Assembly (NCBI GenBank): GCA_033064195.1
Contig: JARBJD010000008.1
Span: forward strand, 558,001 to 622,000
Direction of reading: 5' to 3'
Origin: Blattamonas nauphoetae
Taxonomy: Eukaryota > Preaxostyla > Oxymonadida
DNA length: 64,000 nt
Both the position numbers and the translations under genes were made by a program. Under the pieces are notes generated by a model. The model ran no database searches. It was not told where the DNA came from and was given only the letters and a program-made list of their open reading frames with translations. Positions 1 to 11,581 of the stretch are shown piece after piece. Every line of letters begins with the position of its first letter. The stretch's first letter is position 1.

Positions 1-54
1 GTGGGGAGGAAGAAAAAGAAGAAGAGGGAAAAGAAAGAAGCAGTGGGAACAAAC

Positions 55-385
55 CTTTGTGAGCGGCCAGAGAAAACAGTTCCGAAGGCACCACAACACC
101 AAGCGCATTCAGGCAGAAGTACAAGATCCGAAACACTCCAAAGTGCTCTTCTTCGTTCAACCTGTCTTTGATCTTCACACGAGATATCACATTCACAATC
201 TCAGTCTTCTGTTTCTCGAAACTCAGTGTCAAAGTGATCGAATGGAACAGTGCCCCACTCATCAACTGTTTCGTAGCATCTGCAGAGAGACTCGACTGGC
301 TCTCCGAATGCGGACGAATTTCTTCTTTGGTGAGAGCGCCAATTCTTGTCAGCCATGTGGCCGTCGGTTTGAATATTGAAACCAT
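55..385 (-). CDS. N-terminal exon of UBA-like coiled-coil protein, copy 1 (runs off window)
   Basis: The ATG lies at 385 and the exon ends at 55, where a GTTTGT-type donor begins. The remaining gene lies outside the window. The 331-nt exon has exactly the same length as exon 1 of the complete copy at 23686-24923 and encodes almost the same 110 residues. The complete copy shows what the missing part should hold: a UBA-like helix bundle, a charged coiled coil and a short conserved C-terminus. The start is supported because both copies share it and because upstream similarity continues for about 250 bp into the promoter. It is divergently paired with the gene at 971. Function is not known; a ubiquitin-binding adaptor is an inference from the complete paralogue. 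Confidence 0.75.
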
Positions 386-970
386 CAGAAGGAAAGGAGA
401 ATGATCGTTGAGAGATAAAGAATGAGAATGTGGGTGCAATCTTCACCTCGATTGATGGAGGAATTGATCAAACCATCAATCTGAATTGACCTGTTCAAAA
501 CTTGTCATTTCGCCGCTTTGAACTGTCGTTGTTCGGGTGAGTTAATCTCCTCGCGCTAGTTGGTTTGAATCTTGATTGACCGGCAAGAAACGCAAGTCCG
601 AACGCCATGTCTTCTTCAAAGGGTCAGATCTGAGTTGTTCCTTCGTTTACTTGCTCTTTATTCAAAAAAAGACATTTTGGAAATAAGCACACTTTTTCAA
701 GCAAATCCGAGGTTTTTGAAGCTCTCGAAAGACCATCAGAGTTGATCACCCCCATAGTCAATCCTCACACAGAGGTTTAATTCAATAGCCCAGTCTGTGG
801 TCAGTTGTTGCATCTCCCCATGTCTTCCTCGTTCCATACTGCCATGCTCGTCGACAATACCCCATTGTCTCCACAAAGTGATCACACAATCGCTCAGCAA
901 ACAGTTTGACACTTTTATCTCGACATATCTTTGAAATGTTTTCTAGAACTACCTTAAAACAATTCTAAGC
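386..970. promoter_or_regulatory. divergent intergenic region, partly conserved in the duplicate
   Basis: This 585-bp gap separates two divergent genes and has no credible ORF. About 250 bp next to the minus-strand gene (to ~635) matches the inverse of 23440-23685. About 70 bp before 970 matches the inverse of ~17260-17340 upstream of the paralogue at 15322-17245. These two conserved flanks are probable promoters. The middle (~640-890) has no match in the duplicate, where about 6 kb of other sequence lies instead. Confidence 0.5.
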
Positions 971-2917
971 ATGCTCTCTGGCGATGACAAACCAGTCTAC
1001 CCAATGATGTTGAATGATCTCCTCGCCCAAGCGACTGGTTTGTCTCGCCTTGTTTTCGTTCACTCTCGTTGATCATGCTCACAGAATCTGATTGGGCGCT
1101 CGCAACAATACCTGATGTTGAGTACATCAAACCCTTTGAGCAATATTGTGAACAGATCCAACCATGCGATGTTCCAGTGTGATTCTTGTTTCGTCATCTT
1201 TCTCAGACTTCTCTCCCAAAATTGTTGACTCTCATTGGTTTGACACCGTTCTGTGTTCATCGCGACCTTTTTCACCATTTATTCGATCAGGGAAAACGTC
1301 AGAAAGAGAATGTCTTCGAGTCTGTGAATCGTCGATCCCATCGTTCCTTCTCTCGTGGATACTCTCGCTTCCAAATGAAGAGATGATCAAAGAAGTATGT
1401 TTTCCTCCAAATTTCCATCATTTTGTTTCAGATCGGAGAGTGTCTATTGCTGTGGACTTCCACTCTTCGATCGTCTTCCACCTTCCTCACCCGCCACAAA
1501 ACCAAATTCGTTGGCTTTATCGATCATTTTCAGAGTGTCAAGGCACATTTTCCACATTTGAAGGTTCTCTCCCAGCTATGTTTCTCACCACATCCCGAAG
1601 TGTCGAAAGTGACTCTCACCGCGCTCTGCAATCGAAGTCAGTCTGATTCAGATATATGCGGCTTTCTCCAATCGGACGGAGTGCCTTCTATTCTGACTGA
1701 AAGTTCATCGGAGGTCGAGCCATTTGTCAAACAGCTGTGTGGAAGGATGGTCGAACACGTCTCACAATTGAAGTCGTTCTCCGCAGAATCTTCACCGTCG
1801 GATGAAACCATCTCTGGGCTCTCCAACTCATTTCATGAAGAATCATCACTTCTCACTGGAGACACTGTTCTGGAAGTGCTTTGTGGTGAACTCTCTCTCG
1901 TCGACAGTGTGTTTGGAAAGAAGGCCACCAACACTCACTCTGTGTGTCATTGTCTCTCATAATCTTGTCCAGATTCCACTCAACAAAGATATAGTTACTG
2001 TTCTCAAATCCACCATCACAGCATGTCTTGATCTTCTTGACCAACAAAAAACTGAATCGAATTGTCCGCCTTCTGATCGAACTACCCTGTTGATCGAAAT
2101 ACTCGACAGCTCATGGAACTGTGTTATCAACCATCTCTATCGCTCTTGCCAATCCATCTTCTCCGAAGTTCCTCCGCTGTGCTTTCTTTTGGTACGAACT
2201 TACAACCGTCCTTCGCCAACGCATTCCTCTCGTCTTGGAATGATCATCAACTTCAGCGTCAATCAGGTTGATATGGTTCATGGGATGCTGGAAGAGAATC
2301 TTATTCAACGAGTGATCGACACATCCAAACCGACGACAGTTCCGACTACGCATCGGACATTCCATCTGGATCTCATCGAATCTGTGGCAAAGCTTATCGG
2401 AACACAGAATCGGTGGTTGTATCTCGAAAAAGATTGGAAACCACTCCGACCGCTTCAGTTTGAACGTGGGTTGAAACCGGCCAAGCTATATCTACAATTC
2501 ATTCTTCAGTGGGAAGAGATCATATCAACTTGGGTCTCAAGTGACAACAAACTGCCAACCATTGTCACTGAGCTGTTGAAGGAGACATTGACACTGGAGC
2601 GAGATCTGTTCTATTCTGGAATTATTGTGGAGACAGGAAGAGAGAAGTGGGAAGTTGGGTGGTTGGTGGAGAGGACAAAGGAGAAGGATTTGGGGGAGAG
2701 ACTGAAGTTAATCAGAGCAGACGATATGGAAATGAAACAGGGAAAGAAGAAAAAAGAGAACGAAAGATGGAAGAAGCGAGTGGAGAGACGACGAGAAGCA
2801 GGACACGAAGATGCGATGGAAGGATGGCTGACGCGAAGGGACAATCAAATCCAGTTGGAGGTCGAAGAGTATGTTGAAAGAATGCGTAAGGAGTATGGGA
2901 TGAACAACACAATGTGA
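971..2917 (+). CDS. six-exon helical-repeat (armadillo-like) family protein, copy A
   Basis: The exons are 971-1037, 1085-1176, 1207-1237, 1291-1394, 1432-1941 and 1973-2917, giving 582 codons. All introns are GT-AG and short (47, 30, 53, 37 and 31 nt). Every junction is repeated at the same place and phase in the paralogue at 15322-17245, which is strong evidence for the model. The protein is mostly alpha-helical, with Leu/Val-rich repeats in the middle that look like armadillo/HEAT folds. It has no signal peptide or membrane segment, and its basic, charged C-terminus contains a conserved Gly-His-Glu-Asp-Ala stretch. I recognise it only as a large lineage-specific family. The tandem genes after 57.8 kb have a similar helical architecture and may be distant relatives. 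A transposon lies 24 bp after the stop. Confidence 0.8.
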
Positions 2918-2941
2918 GAAGGAGAGAAGGACGATCGTATA

Positions 2942-4789
2942 CTGCCCGACACGACGACATGATCCAGCTGTAAAACGGTTGTATTTTTCTGAATAAAGAG
3001 ACAATATGTTTTAATTTTCTATCAATGATAGTTGAGAGAGTTAGACACAGTTTGAGAAAAAATGAGAAGACAAAAAATTCTGAGTGACGTGAAAACTGTA
3101 AAACAAAAAAAATGATGGACATGCTCCTCGCGACATGACACGTGATTCACTTCATCCTGCTCGATCCCTCTAACTTTTAATTGTTTTAACTTTACGAGAG
3201 AAACACTCGAGTAGTCAATCACTGAATGAGAGAACGATGTTTTCATTACTGAGGTTACATGGCTCAGGGAATTTGGAACTTTTTTTGAAACCTGTTGATA
3301 CTCAGTTTGTTATTGGATTGATTGATGTACTCTTTCCACCATCACATTCTATTACGAGACTGAGTCACGTCATCTACAAACTACAGTTCAATATCGTTGT
3401 CAGCACGCTCTGCAAAATTTCATCTTTTTGAAACGATCCTTTTTGTCGGGTTGACAGTCGAACGCAGATTCCAACGCGAGATCAACATCTGATGGCCAGT
3501 CCTTCTCGCGGAAGATTCTCTACACCTCGACGACTATTATGGTCTAGTAGTGACATGACGCGAATCGAAGCTGGAAGAAAGGTTCGTAATTTTTCTTGTC
3601 TTCTTGCAGGAAAGTTCCAAATTCCCTGAATTGTGTAACCTCAGTACTTTCTTGTGGGATCGAGTTCTCACCTCGCACGATTTTTGGACGAATGAAGTCC
3701 CTTGTGACATAAATCGCATAATTTTCGAAAAGAATTGATACGAGCGTTCACGAAATGTGTTTGATGAGGTTAAAGTCGGTAAAGAGTGTTTGAAGGTATT
3801 TCTAACCGATATTGACCTGTTTGATTCTTTGAAGTTTCATGGTTTTTCTTGTTTCATCAAGCTTTATCACCGAGAAGGAGCCGTGTGTGGTGGAGAGGGT
3901 CTATCTTTGCCTTGGCTCGTCACTTGATGGAAGCATCAGTGGAAGTTTCAAACGCATTCTGTTTTCACTGAAGAAAACTTTGGCAGAAAAACGAATCCCA
4001 ACACATACCCAAATCCTGAGAGATAAGAGGTGACATGTGACCTTGATTCTTGGCGTGGTGTGTTTTTTCTATCTGTCATTGTCGAATGTCTCTTGTCCTC
4101 TCCCCCTCGAATTTGTTGAATCCTCAAACATCCAAAGCTCATCAATTCAAACCTTTCCAACGAGTGTTCTTTGTGAAAGTGAAACGTTTTTGAAAATGAT
4201 TGGAATGTGATGGAGGAACTCTGGGAGATGAACTGAGACAACTTGGATTCATTTTTGAGGATGCATTGGAAGGAAAGGCTTGACTTGCTGCTTTTCAGAT
4301 CTCTCTTCAGTTGACCGACTGTGCTGTTGGACTCGTTTGAGATTTCGATCTGAACATTTTTCAAGATCTTGACGGTGTCAGGTTGTGGTAGGCCTTTTCA
4401 TTTCGCGATTCGCTGTCAATACTCGACGATCAGCGTGTTGGTGTCCTTGGAGACGGTATTGACAGAGTCTCCCAGAATGCGAGCTGCCTCGTTTCTCCCC
4501 TTTCTTCTTCGTCTAGCCATCTTGATCTGTCTCTGTGTGGACATTGAAAATCATTGTTCCATTTGTGAGTGCAATCCGAGGTGAATCACGTGTCATGTCG
4601 TCAGACGCATGTCCCACTACAGTTACATTTCACGTCATTCTCTCTTATTTTTCACTGTTGTTCTTCCAAAAAAATCACGGAGATGTATAACTCAAGGTAG
4701 TTGTTGGGAGTGAAAAAGGAACTCTCAACTCTCTCTTGTTCCGTGAAAAAACAAAAATTACAGCCGGATCTTGTCGTCGTGTCGGGCAG
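2942..4789 (-). mobile_element. TA-flanked inverted-repeat transposon, diverged copy in reverse orientation
   Basis: The ends are CTGCCCGACACGACGAC and its complement, flanked on both sides by TATA (TA or TATA target duplication). The interior is the reverse complement of the elements at 33703-35153 and 50193-51641 but clearly diverged, so this is the older copy. It encodes no transposase and is therefore non-autonomous. It sits in the 3' flank of the gene at 971-2917. The paralogous flank at 15240-15320 lacks it and aligns on both sides of it, giving an empty site. The TA target suggests mobilisation by a Tc1/mariner/pogo-type transposase. It is longer than its relatives because another element is nested at 3249-3644. 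Confidence 0.85.
3249..3644. mobile_element. 396-bp MITE nested in the larger element
   Basis: The ends are CTGAGGTTAC and GTAACCTCAG, extending imperfectly to about 35 bp of inverted repeat, with TA on each side. The two related larger elements (near 34,850 and 51,340) show the uninterrupted sequence with a single TA at this point. The boundaries and the TA duplication are therefore read directly from an empty-site comparison. There is no ORF. The TA target and MITE size fit a Tc1/mariner-class non-autonomous element, with ends different from those of its host element. Confidence 0.85.
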
Positions 4790-5464
4790 TATAATTATGA
4801 CAACTTCACTTTTCATGTCACAGTTTTATCATTTTGACTCCTTTTTGAACAACCACTCCCAGTTCGGACAATTATCCGTCATCAAAAAGCTCACGAGAAA
4901 ATACTGAAAGGTCTAAGAGTGAATCAAGGTTGATGAAAGATGCTCAAAAAGCTCGCGAGAAAATGAGGATCGAGTGGAAGAATGAGATGAGATGTGTTCA
5001 AAGAGAGATGACGAGATGAAAAGCGAGATAAGAAGTGAGGGCAGTGTGCAAGCAATGAAGAATGGGTGACCCCGATGACCAGCAAGAAGCACCTCGCCTT
5101 CGAAGTGCTGCCGACACAACTGCAACAGACACGAGGACAGAAAGGAGAGAATGTGCTATACGAGATGACAGGAGCGTCCCACGAAGTAGAGATCTGGGAA
5201 AGTGGTTGTCAAACGAAGATTGGGTGATGAGAAGTCTGAACCACTTCGTAGCACGAAGAATAGAAGTGGCTGGTGTTTGACGTGGGATAGGGAAGAAGCG
5301 AGTTTCTGTGGTCGGTCTGGTGATTAAACGAAGATGAACTGAAGATTCCAGTGTTGTGAGAGTGTGGCATGAGACGAAAGACGAGATGAAATGGAGTGTC
5401 TGTGGAAAGGAACAATCAGATGGGAAAAACGAGATGAGAGTGATGATGTGATGTGTTTGACGAG
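4790..5464. other. intergenic, no gene seen
   Basis: The first ~70 bp align with the 3' flank of the paralogous gene at 15322 and mark the end of the duplicated block. The rest is AG-rich with recurring GATGAGA-like words and has no convincing ORF on either strand. It leads into the 3' end of the minus-strand receptor-like gene. Confidence 0.5.
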
Positions 5465-8400
5465 TTATTGTTTCGATTCTGCTTTGTTGTTTTGCGGGTC
5501 GAGTGTTGGGTCAGACGCAGACGGAGAGAAGTACTTCACAAGTCGATCGTTCACTTTCTGCAACGTCGGCCTCTTCTTCGCCTCAATCTGCATGCAATCC
5601 TCAATCAACTCCCGCAGCCCCTCGTTCTCCACTGCATTCATCTTCAGACCAACTCCCAACACAATCTGACGGTGCGCGTTCAGCCCGTCGTGTTCATGAT
5701 ACGGCACTTGTCCAGTCTCAATTTCCCACAAGAGGAGGCCAAGCCGAAAAACCAGACCAGCTTCTTTGTTCACTTGAGGGTTCTGTTGAGACTCGTTTTT
5801 CTCCTCAGTCTCTTCGGGTGGATTCCACCGCTGAGTCTCCCCTCCATCTGGATTGTGTATTTTGTCTCCAAGCGATTGATTCTTCGTTTGCTCATCCATC
5901 AGTTTGAAATGAACTTCAGCGTCATCCCCCAAGATCACCCAGTGTGGGTTCAGATTCTGTAAAATTGACGCCGTTGGCATCTTCTGCATCACACGTAGTA
6001 GTTGTGTAGTGAGTGCCTTCTCGATCTTCTCCGCCGCAATCGGTTTCGGATTCTGCGCTTCGTGGAGTCGGTGGAAGAGTGTCTCTTTCGATGCCACGAA
6101 CTTCGTTTCCGCGACGTCTTTCTGGTCGAGGTCCTTCAAACAAATCACTTCCACAACCTCTTCGCTTGTTTTCGAAGGGACACCAAATGTGGACACAATG
6201 TTCGTTGTATTTGCTTTGTGTTGATTCACTGCAACAATGTTGTTCGTGTCACCCATCCCATCGTCCACAACATCCACTTTCGCCACGAACTCCTCACTCT
6301 CTTGCTCAACCAGTTCAGTCTTATCGTCCTGCTTCTGTTGATGTTTTTGTCGCCACACCAGAAAGATGATGAGGAGGATGACGAGAAGCAGAACAACACT
6401 GAGGACAAGTGGAAGGACCCACGAGAGTGCCTTTCCGAGTGGTGTTTGGCTGAACTTCGGTTTCGTTGGCTCTGGCTCGGGTGGTTCAGGATCGTCGATG
6501 TGCGCAGTGGAGAAGGTGAACCAGTCTGTCGTTCGCAGATTCTGACCAAACATCAGTCGGCATCGCAGTTCCAGTTTCTGATCCAATGCAGCGATCTCTT
6601 CTGGTTCGATGACGAGAGTCACCGCAGTCTCAGACGATGAGTCGCTCAGTTCGAATTCAACTGACTTGCCATCCGCGTTGCTTTCCGATTCGTGTTCAAA
6701 CACTTCCAGGAACAAGCCACATGGAATCAGTCGAGATCCAACGAGAGTCACTTTGAATTGTTGAGTGTCTGTGTCCACCACAGTCTTCGATTGTTCCTTG
6801 TCCAGCTGAGGAACAAACAACGGGGAGGCTGGTTGTGACGCATCTCCGTCCATACCACAGGATTCCATCGACGCCCACAATGACGATCCTTGGAAGCCAT
6901 CTCCACCATTCAGACTGCCAATCGTGATCGTCCCCTCGTCCGAGCAGTGGATGTTGCGACGAGATGATGGATAACGTGATGACGATGCAGAGTTGGAAAC
7001 AAATGTCGATGTTTGGATTTCGAGTGATCCATTCCTCATGTTGATCGCTCCTTGAGAGAGGCGGAACAGTTGTGTGTTCCGTATTTGTGTGTCACAGTTG
7101 GCGAGTTGGAGAGCTCCCGACGACCAGCTGCATACTCCATCCGAATCTTCGTTCATCATCATTCCAGTGGCTGGTCCAGCAAACAGTCCATCTCGAAACA
7201 CCAGCTCCGAGTTCGTTCCATGAATCAGAACAAACGACGGCGAGGATGACAGGACATGTACATCCACGTTCCTCAACTCGAGAAAGGCTGACTCCACAAC
7301 AATTATCCCCAACTGTTCCTCGCTCAGATCATGTGAGGCGACATGCAGTTTCGGTTCAGTTGAGCTATCGTTTGTCACCATTGCATGCATTCCTTCCGAA
7401 ACGACGATCGGCGAATCGAGTGTGGTGGAGTCCAAAATGAGGAGTGTCGGTCGATCAAACCCAATCTCTTTCACAATTCGCCACACTTCGTCAATTGTCT
7501 TGCATCTGTCTCCAGCATCTCCACAAAAGTCACCCACCCCTCCTGAAACATCCACATGGAACACTGGTTGTGCCTGTTTGGTGTCTGTTGTGAAGGTGTT
7601 CTTGACAAGTTTAACTCGTTGAGAGGATTCCCCGATTTCCTCCATCTTTGAGAATGTGTATTCTGTGTTGTATTGCAGGCCAATCCCCCAACCAATGTGA
7701 ATCGGTGCTGTTGTTCTGCAAGTGAGGGTCGACGATGAGCATTCTACTTCCACTTCTGTGTTCTGAGTCATCGTCAGTTTGTATTTTGAATTGTGGATCG
7801 AACCCTCAACTGAGAGAACGAGATCCAATCCAGTTTTCACTTCGTTCGAGAATGTGGTGTCGATGTCAATCACACAAGCTTTCAAAGGAACATCGAAAGA
7901 AAGGCCAGAGATCAAGTGGAAGTTTGTTCCGTTGGACACCGATTCAATCGAATATGTCTCACCAAAAACCAACGACGTGGCTGACGCTGTCTCAGCAACG
8001 TGGAAACGAGCCGAGAACGACGTGTCTGACAAGCGAGTCGCCGAGATGAAGACCGAACCGTCCTTTCCAGTGATCGTAACAGAAGTGATTGTCGCTGGAA
8101 GCGCCCGCGCTTGGAATGTCACTTCAACCTCATTCTGAGTATCGGTCAGTGCTGCTGAAATGATCTTTTCGACAACTGTCGGTTCAGGCGGTGTTAGGAA
8201 AGAGATGGACAATGGAATGGAGAACGAGAAATCAGGAACCGAGAGACTCTCCACAATGTATGTCTTCCCATATTCCAGCGTCCCACTCTTTTGGTACACT
8301 TCAACCCATCCCGATCCGCTTGTCGTTGATTCAATCGACACCGGAATTGAGATCCTGCTCGTCTCTCCCGATTCCTTCACCACCAGATTGAAGCTTCCAC

Positions 8401-8732
8401 ACGCCATTCGAAGCCCTGTCAGTGACAATGTCAGGCTGTTTGCATCTCCTTCTTTCAATGTCGCTGACACGTCTGTCAGTGTCGGTCCTTCAGGTGTTGT
8501 GAAAGTGTTGGCTTGGAGAACGATATGATTTCCATCTGCATCAACAACAGAAGACAGAGTACAACTCGTGTTGAAATCCATCTTTCCATGTCCTCCCCCA
8601 TTCATCCATTCCGACGTTCCACTTCCACTCGAGAATGACACAGAGAATTCACTTCCGACTGAAGGCGTCGCTGTGAATGTCCCCGACGACGGAAGACCTG
8701 TTCCTGTGAACGTCATCTGGAAGTGCGTGCAA
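5465..8732 (-). CDS. receptor-like surface protein, C-terminal half (Ig-like repeats, TM, pseudokinase)
   Basis: This is the downstream half of one gene whose upstream half is 11857-15137. The first in-frame ATG here (8716) is internal to the family repeat pattern and is not thought to be the real start. The order is Ig-like beta repeats, a Cys-containing beta-helix-like stretch, a basic-flanked transmembrane helix (around 6335-6425) and a cytoplasmic kinase-like C-lobe. The lobe keeps the helix-F pattern (GLLLWEIETG) and the Arg-Pro-Thr of subdomain XI. It lacks the HRD aspartate and DFG, and APE has become PPE, so phosphotransfer is unlikely. The gene is split by the insertion at 8738-11856. 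Removing it with one TTCGA copy leaves an open frame of 2182 residues with 11857-15137. Confidence 0.8.
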
Positions 8733-8859
8733 TTCGATCACTCTGCAGTGATCTGATTCAGCCGAGCTACGAAGAGTGAGATCAATCTCTGAAGTGAGTC
8801 GAACACAACAATGGGTTAGATCTCTGAATTTTAATTTGCATTTTAATTTGAACACAACA

Positions 8860-9828
8860 ATGACTCAAGAAGAGCAGTTTGGTGAAATCTTTAAGGCGAG
8901 ATTGCAGGAGCTTCGCAATTTGGCTGTCCAGGTGTTTACAAGCGGGCTTTCACCCAACTCCGAAGACGCTCAAAAATTTCAACAGATGGCGTTGCCACCC
9001 TACCTCTATCCCATTGCCGGTGCAATTTTCCATCTTTTACGACTATTTCTGGCGACAATTGATTGTGACTTCGGACTGGATAGCCAGGACTGGGAGGGAC
9101 CGATCGGAGGTGCCCTGGTCCCAAATGTAGTCCAGCAGCGAATTTTGACCCCTCAACCGTTTCGTCAAAGGCAGAGTGATGATGTACATACGCCGAATAT
9201 CGATAATGACGGATCGATGACACCCTGGATCTTCCGGACAACACCGCCTCCAGAACAAGTCGTCTTCCAGCCTGCACCACTTCAACCGCAGATGGGCATC
9301 GCTCCAACTCAAGCTGGACTTGGAGCAGACCTCGAATATATGCAAGCCAGGGTAGAAGATGTTGCAAGGGAGCTCCCGATCTTCAACTGGGTTGCTCAGG
9401 CTCTTGCGACTCTGAAGGAGGTCCTGAAATTGGCCGAAGGGCTTCAGCTGAATATGGATATCCTTAGCAAATATGTTACAGAACATACACGGGATAGTGA
9501 TGGTTTATTGGTAGGCCTTAAACATGAGGCCTTCCACGCGGTCAGGTTAAGTATTGGCCTGTTCATAGCTGTCCGACAAGGCATGCCCTCTGTGCAAGCA
9601 TTGGCGTTGATGGGGCTGAAAGCAGCGGAGCTGGTACAACAGGTGGAACTGGCTCGCAAGGTCAATCTCGGTCTTGTCGAGCCGTCAATTGGGGAGGATG
9701 AGCTGGAACAGGAGAACGTTCGACGGCAGGAAGAGCTCCTCCAACAGGAGATGGAGCAAACGATTCGGGCAAGGGAGACTGCAGAGGCAGTCAGAGATGG
9801 ACCACAATTTCGGTCTTTTCAATGGTGA
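8860..9828 (+). CDS. unrecognised 322-residue helical protein carried by the insertion
   Basis: The ATG at 8860 follows an A/T-rich leader, and the frame is open to 9828 without introns. The protein has a helical N-terminal third, a Gln/Pro-rich linker (roughly residues 95-145) and a long helical second half. It ends in an acidic Glu/Gln-rich coiled-coil-like segment. There is no signal peptide, zinc-binding cluster or recognisable DDE, polymerase or protease motif. Codon use looks less A/T- and TC-rich than in neighbouring genes, so a foreign origin is possible. It lies just inside the left inverted repeat of the insertion, where an element-encoded protein would be expected. I do not recognise the family and assign no function. 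Confidence 0.6.
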   Translation: MTQEEQFGEIFKARLQELRNLAVQVFTSGLSPNSEDAQKFQQMALPPYLYPIAGAIFHLLRLFLATIDCDFGLDSQDWEGPIGGALVPNVVQQRILTPQPFRQRQSDDVHTPNIDNDGSMTPWIFRTTPPPEQVVFQPAPLQPQMGIAPTQAGLGADLEYMQARVEDVARELPIFNWVAQALATLKEVLKLAEGLQLNMDILSKYVTEHTRDSDGLLVGLKHEAFHAVRLSIGLFIAVRQGMPSVQALALMGLKAAELVQQVELARKVNLGLVEPSIGEDELEQENVRRQEELLQQEMEQTIRARETAEAVRDGPQFRSFQW

Positions 9829-9999
9829 ATATGTTTTCAGACAGGAGGATGAAGGGCGGAGCCAGCAGTAATACACAGGAAAGCAGATCAAACACCTCAA
9901 TTGCTTCTTAAGTTGGCGTCATCGCCCCAACGATCACATCACAAACCACATCAGACTATCACCAGTCACACATCATAACACAACCATCATCTTTTGGCA

Positions 10000-10680
10000 T
10001 CAACGCCACAACATCATCTCAACAGTCAATGCTGGGATGCACTTCACAACATACTGCCCTCTGGCCTCCGAATGGCATCAACGCCGTGGATGGCAGAGGA
10101 GGAAGGTGCGGCCCTCGTTGGAGAGGGATATTGGCCGATGCAATTCAGAATGCCCGTGTTGTAGTAGATATCAGGGGAGAGATAGAAAAGAGGAGTCATC
10201 GGACATCTCTAGGATGTCGTCAACCACAATAGACACAACAAAGTCAAACCTCATATCACAAACCACAATTTATGGCATCAACGCCACATCTACCATTCAA
10301 AACAAGTGGTTGGATACATTTCATATCATCCTGCCCTCTGACCTTCAAAGGCATCAACGCCGCAGATGGCAGAGGAGAATGTCGCTTCCCTCGTCATAGA
10401 GGGATAATGGTCAACGCAATTGGTACAGAGTATATTGAAGGAGATATCAGGGAATGGAGTTCAGTCTCCATCTTCATTCATTGCGAAAGGCTGTGTCAGC
10501 CACATCATACAAAGTTTTTGCTATGAGTCGACGATGTTGGAGGAACATGGGTCAGCAGGGTTCTTCTCGATCACCCTCCGCCAACTGAAAGGACAGTTTT
10601 TTCCGACATTTCACAACATTGCGTCCTCTCGCCTCCGATTGGCATCGACGTCACAGGTGGCAGAGGAGGATGACAGGAAA
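10000..10680. repeat. degenerate tandem repeat, about 280-bp period, three units
   Basis: A conserved core containing GGCATCAACGCC followed by GGCAGAGGAG occurs at about 10058-10104, 10331-10377 and 10624-10669, spaced roughly 273-293 bp apart. Extra copies of TGGCATCAACGCCACA-like words lie at ~9993 and ~10267. The stretch has no convincing long ORF and separates the two coding pieces of the insertion. It may be subterminal or structural repeat DNA of the element. Confidence 0.6.
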
Positions 10681-11581
10681 GGAACTAGTGACAGGTGAAA
10701 CTAACGATGTTTCGCTGTCAGTTGGTTCGTCAGTGAAGCACATTGTTTCGATGAAGTTCAGAGTTTTAGACGATGCGTGGATGGGGTCAGCATTGCTGTA
10801 TCCTTGGTCAGATGCTGAACTGTCGTATGGAGTGGAATACAATGCGACTGAGTTCTCTCAAACAGTCTCGTCGACGACAGCCACTCACTTCTCCGAAGCC
10901 AATCTCGAAAAGATCATGGCAGAACCGCCTCGTCTGACCACTCCGAATCCGTTTGTTGAATATTCGGATCAGGACAAGAAAGGAGTTGTGTCGCTGTCTG
11001 GGATTGGTCTCTCTGAGGAGTACACAGTGAGGATGACTCAGTCGAAAGGATTGTCTGGGACTGAGACGATGAGTGTGTCATTCGATTCGTCTGGGAATGG
11101 AAGAATCAATGGAGTTCTTTATGGCACAGCTGGAGTTGGTGAACTTGGACTGAAATATGTCACGATTTATGAAGTGAGTGGGATGATGAATTCTTCATCG
11201 AAACCAGTTCATTTTGAGTCTGACCTTGTGTTTGAAACGATTGCTGAACTATCGCGTCTAACCAAGGTGAATCAACCCACTGTTGGATTTGTTGGACATC
11301 GCATGGTTACTGGAGAGTATTCTGTGTCACTGGAGAATATGGCAGACGATGACATCATCGACGGGAACGGACTGGAGACTATCCTTCGTGGATGCAGCAT
11401 GATCCTCGGAATATGGAGTGCCGATATTGGTTTCGGCGTAGAGCAAAGTTGCTCTTGGACTTTCGGGTTTATTTTGACGGAGACGAAGAGGGCAGTGCAC
11501 GATCCAGTTGGAGAACAGGAAAACGGCGAAGAGTCCATCCTCATCAACGAGGTGATGACTCCCAAGACTCACTCTTCGTAG
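10676..11581 (+). pseudogene. captured fragment of a receptor-type Ig-like-repeat gene
   Basis: An open plus-strand stretch encodes several beta-rich repeats of the type found in the surrounding receptor gene. These are strand patterns ending in Val-Xaa-Phe and repeats around an 'EYSVSLENM'-like segment. It lacks a signal peptide, a transmembrane helix and a kinase-like domain. It runs directly into the right-hand inverted repeat, where it stops. It is in the opposite orientation to the host receptor gene and differs in sequence, so it is not a local duplication of the flanks. The likely reading is a host gene fragment carried inside a transposon. An older resident gene invaded by repeats is the alternative. 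Confidence 0.55.
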
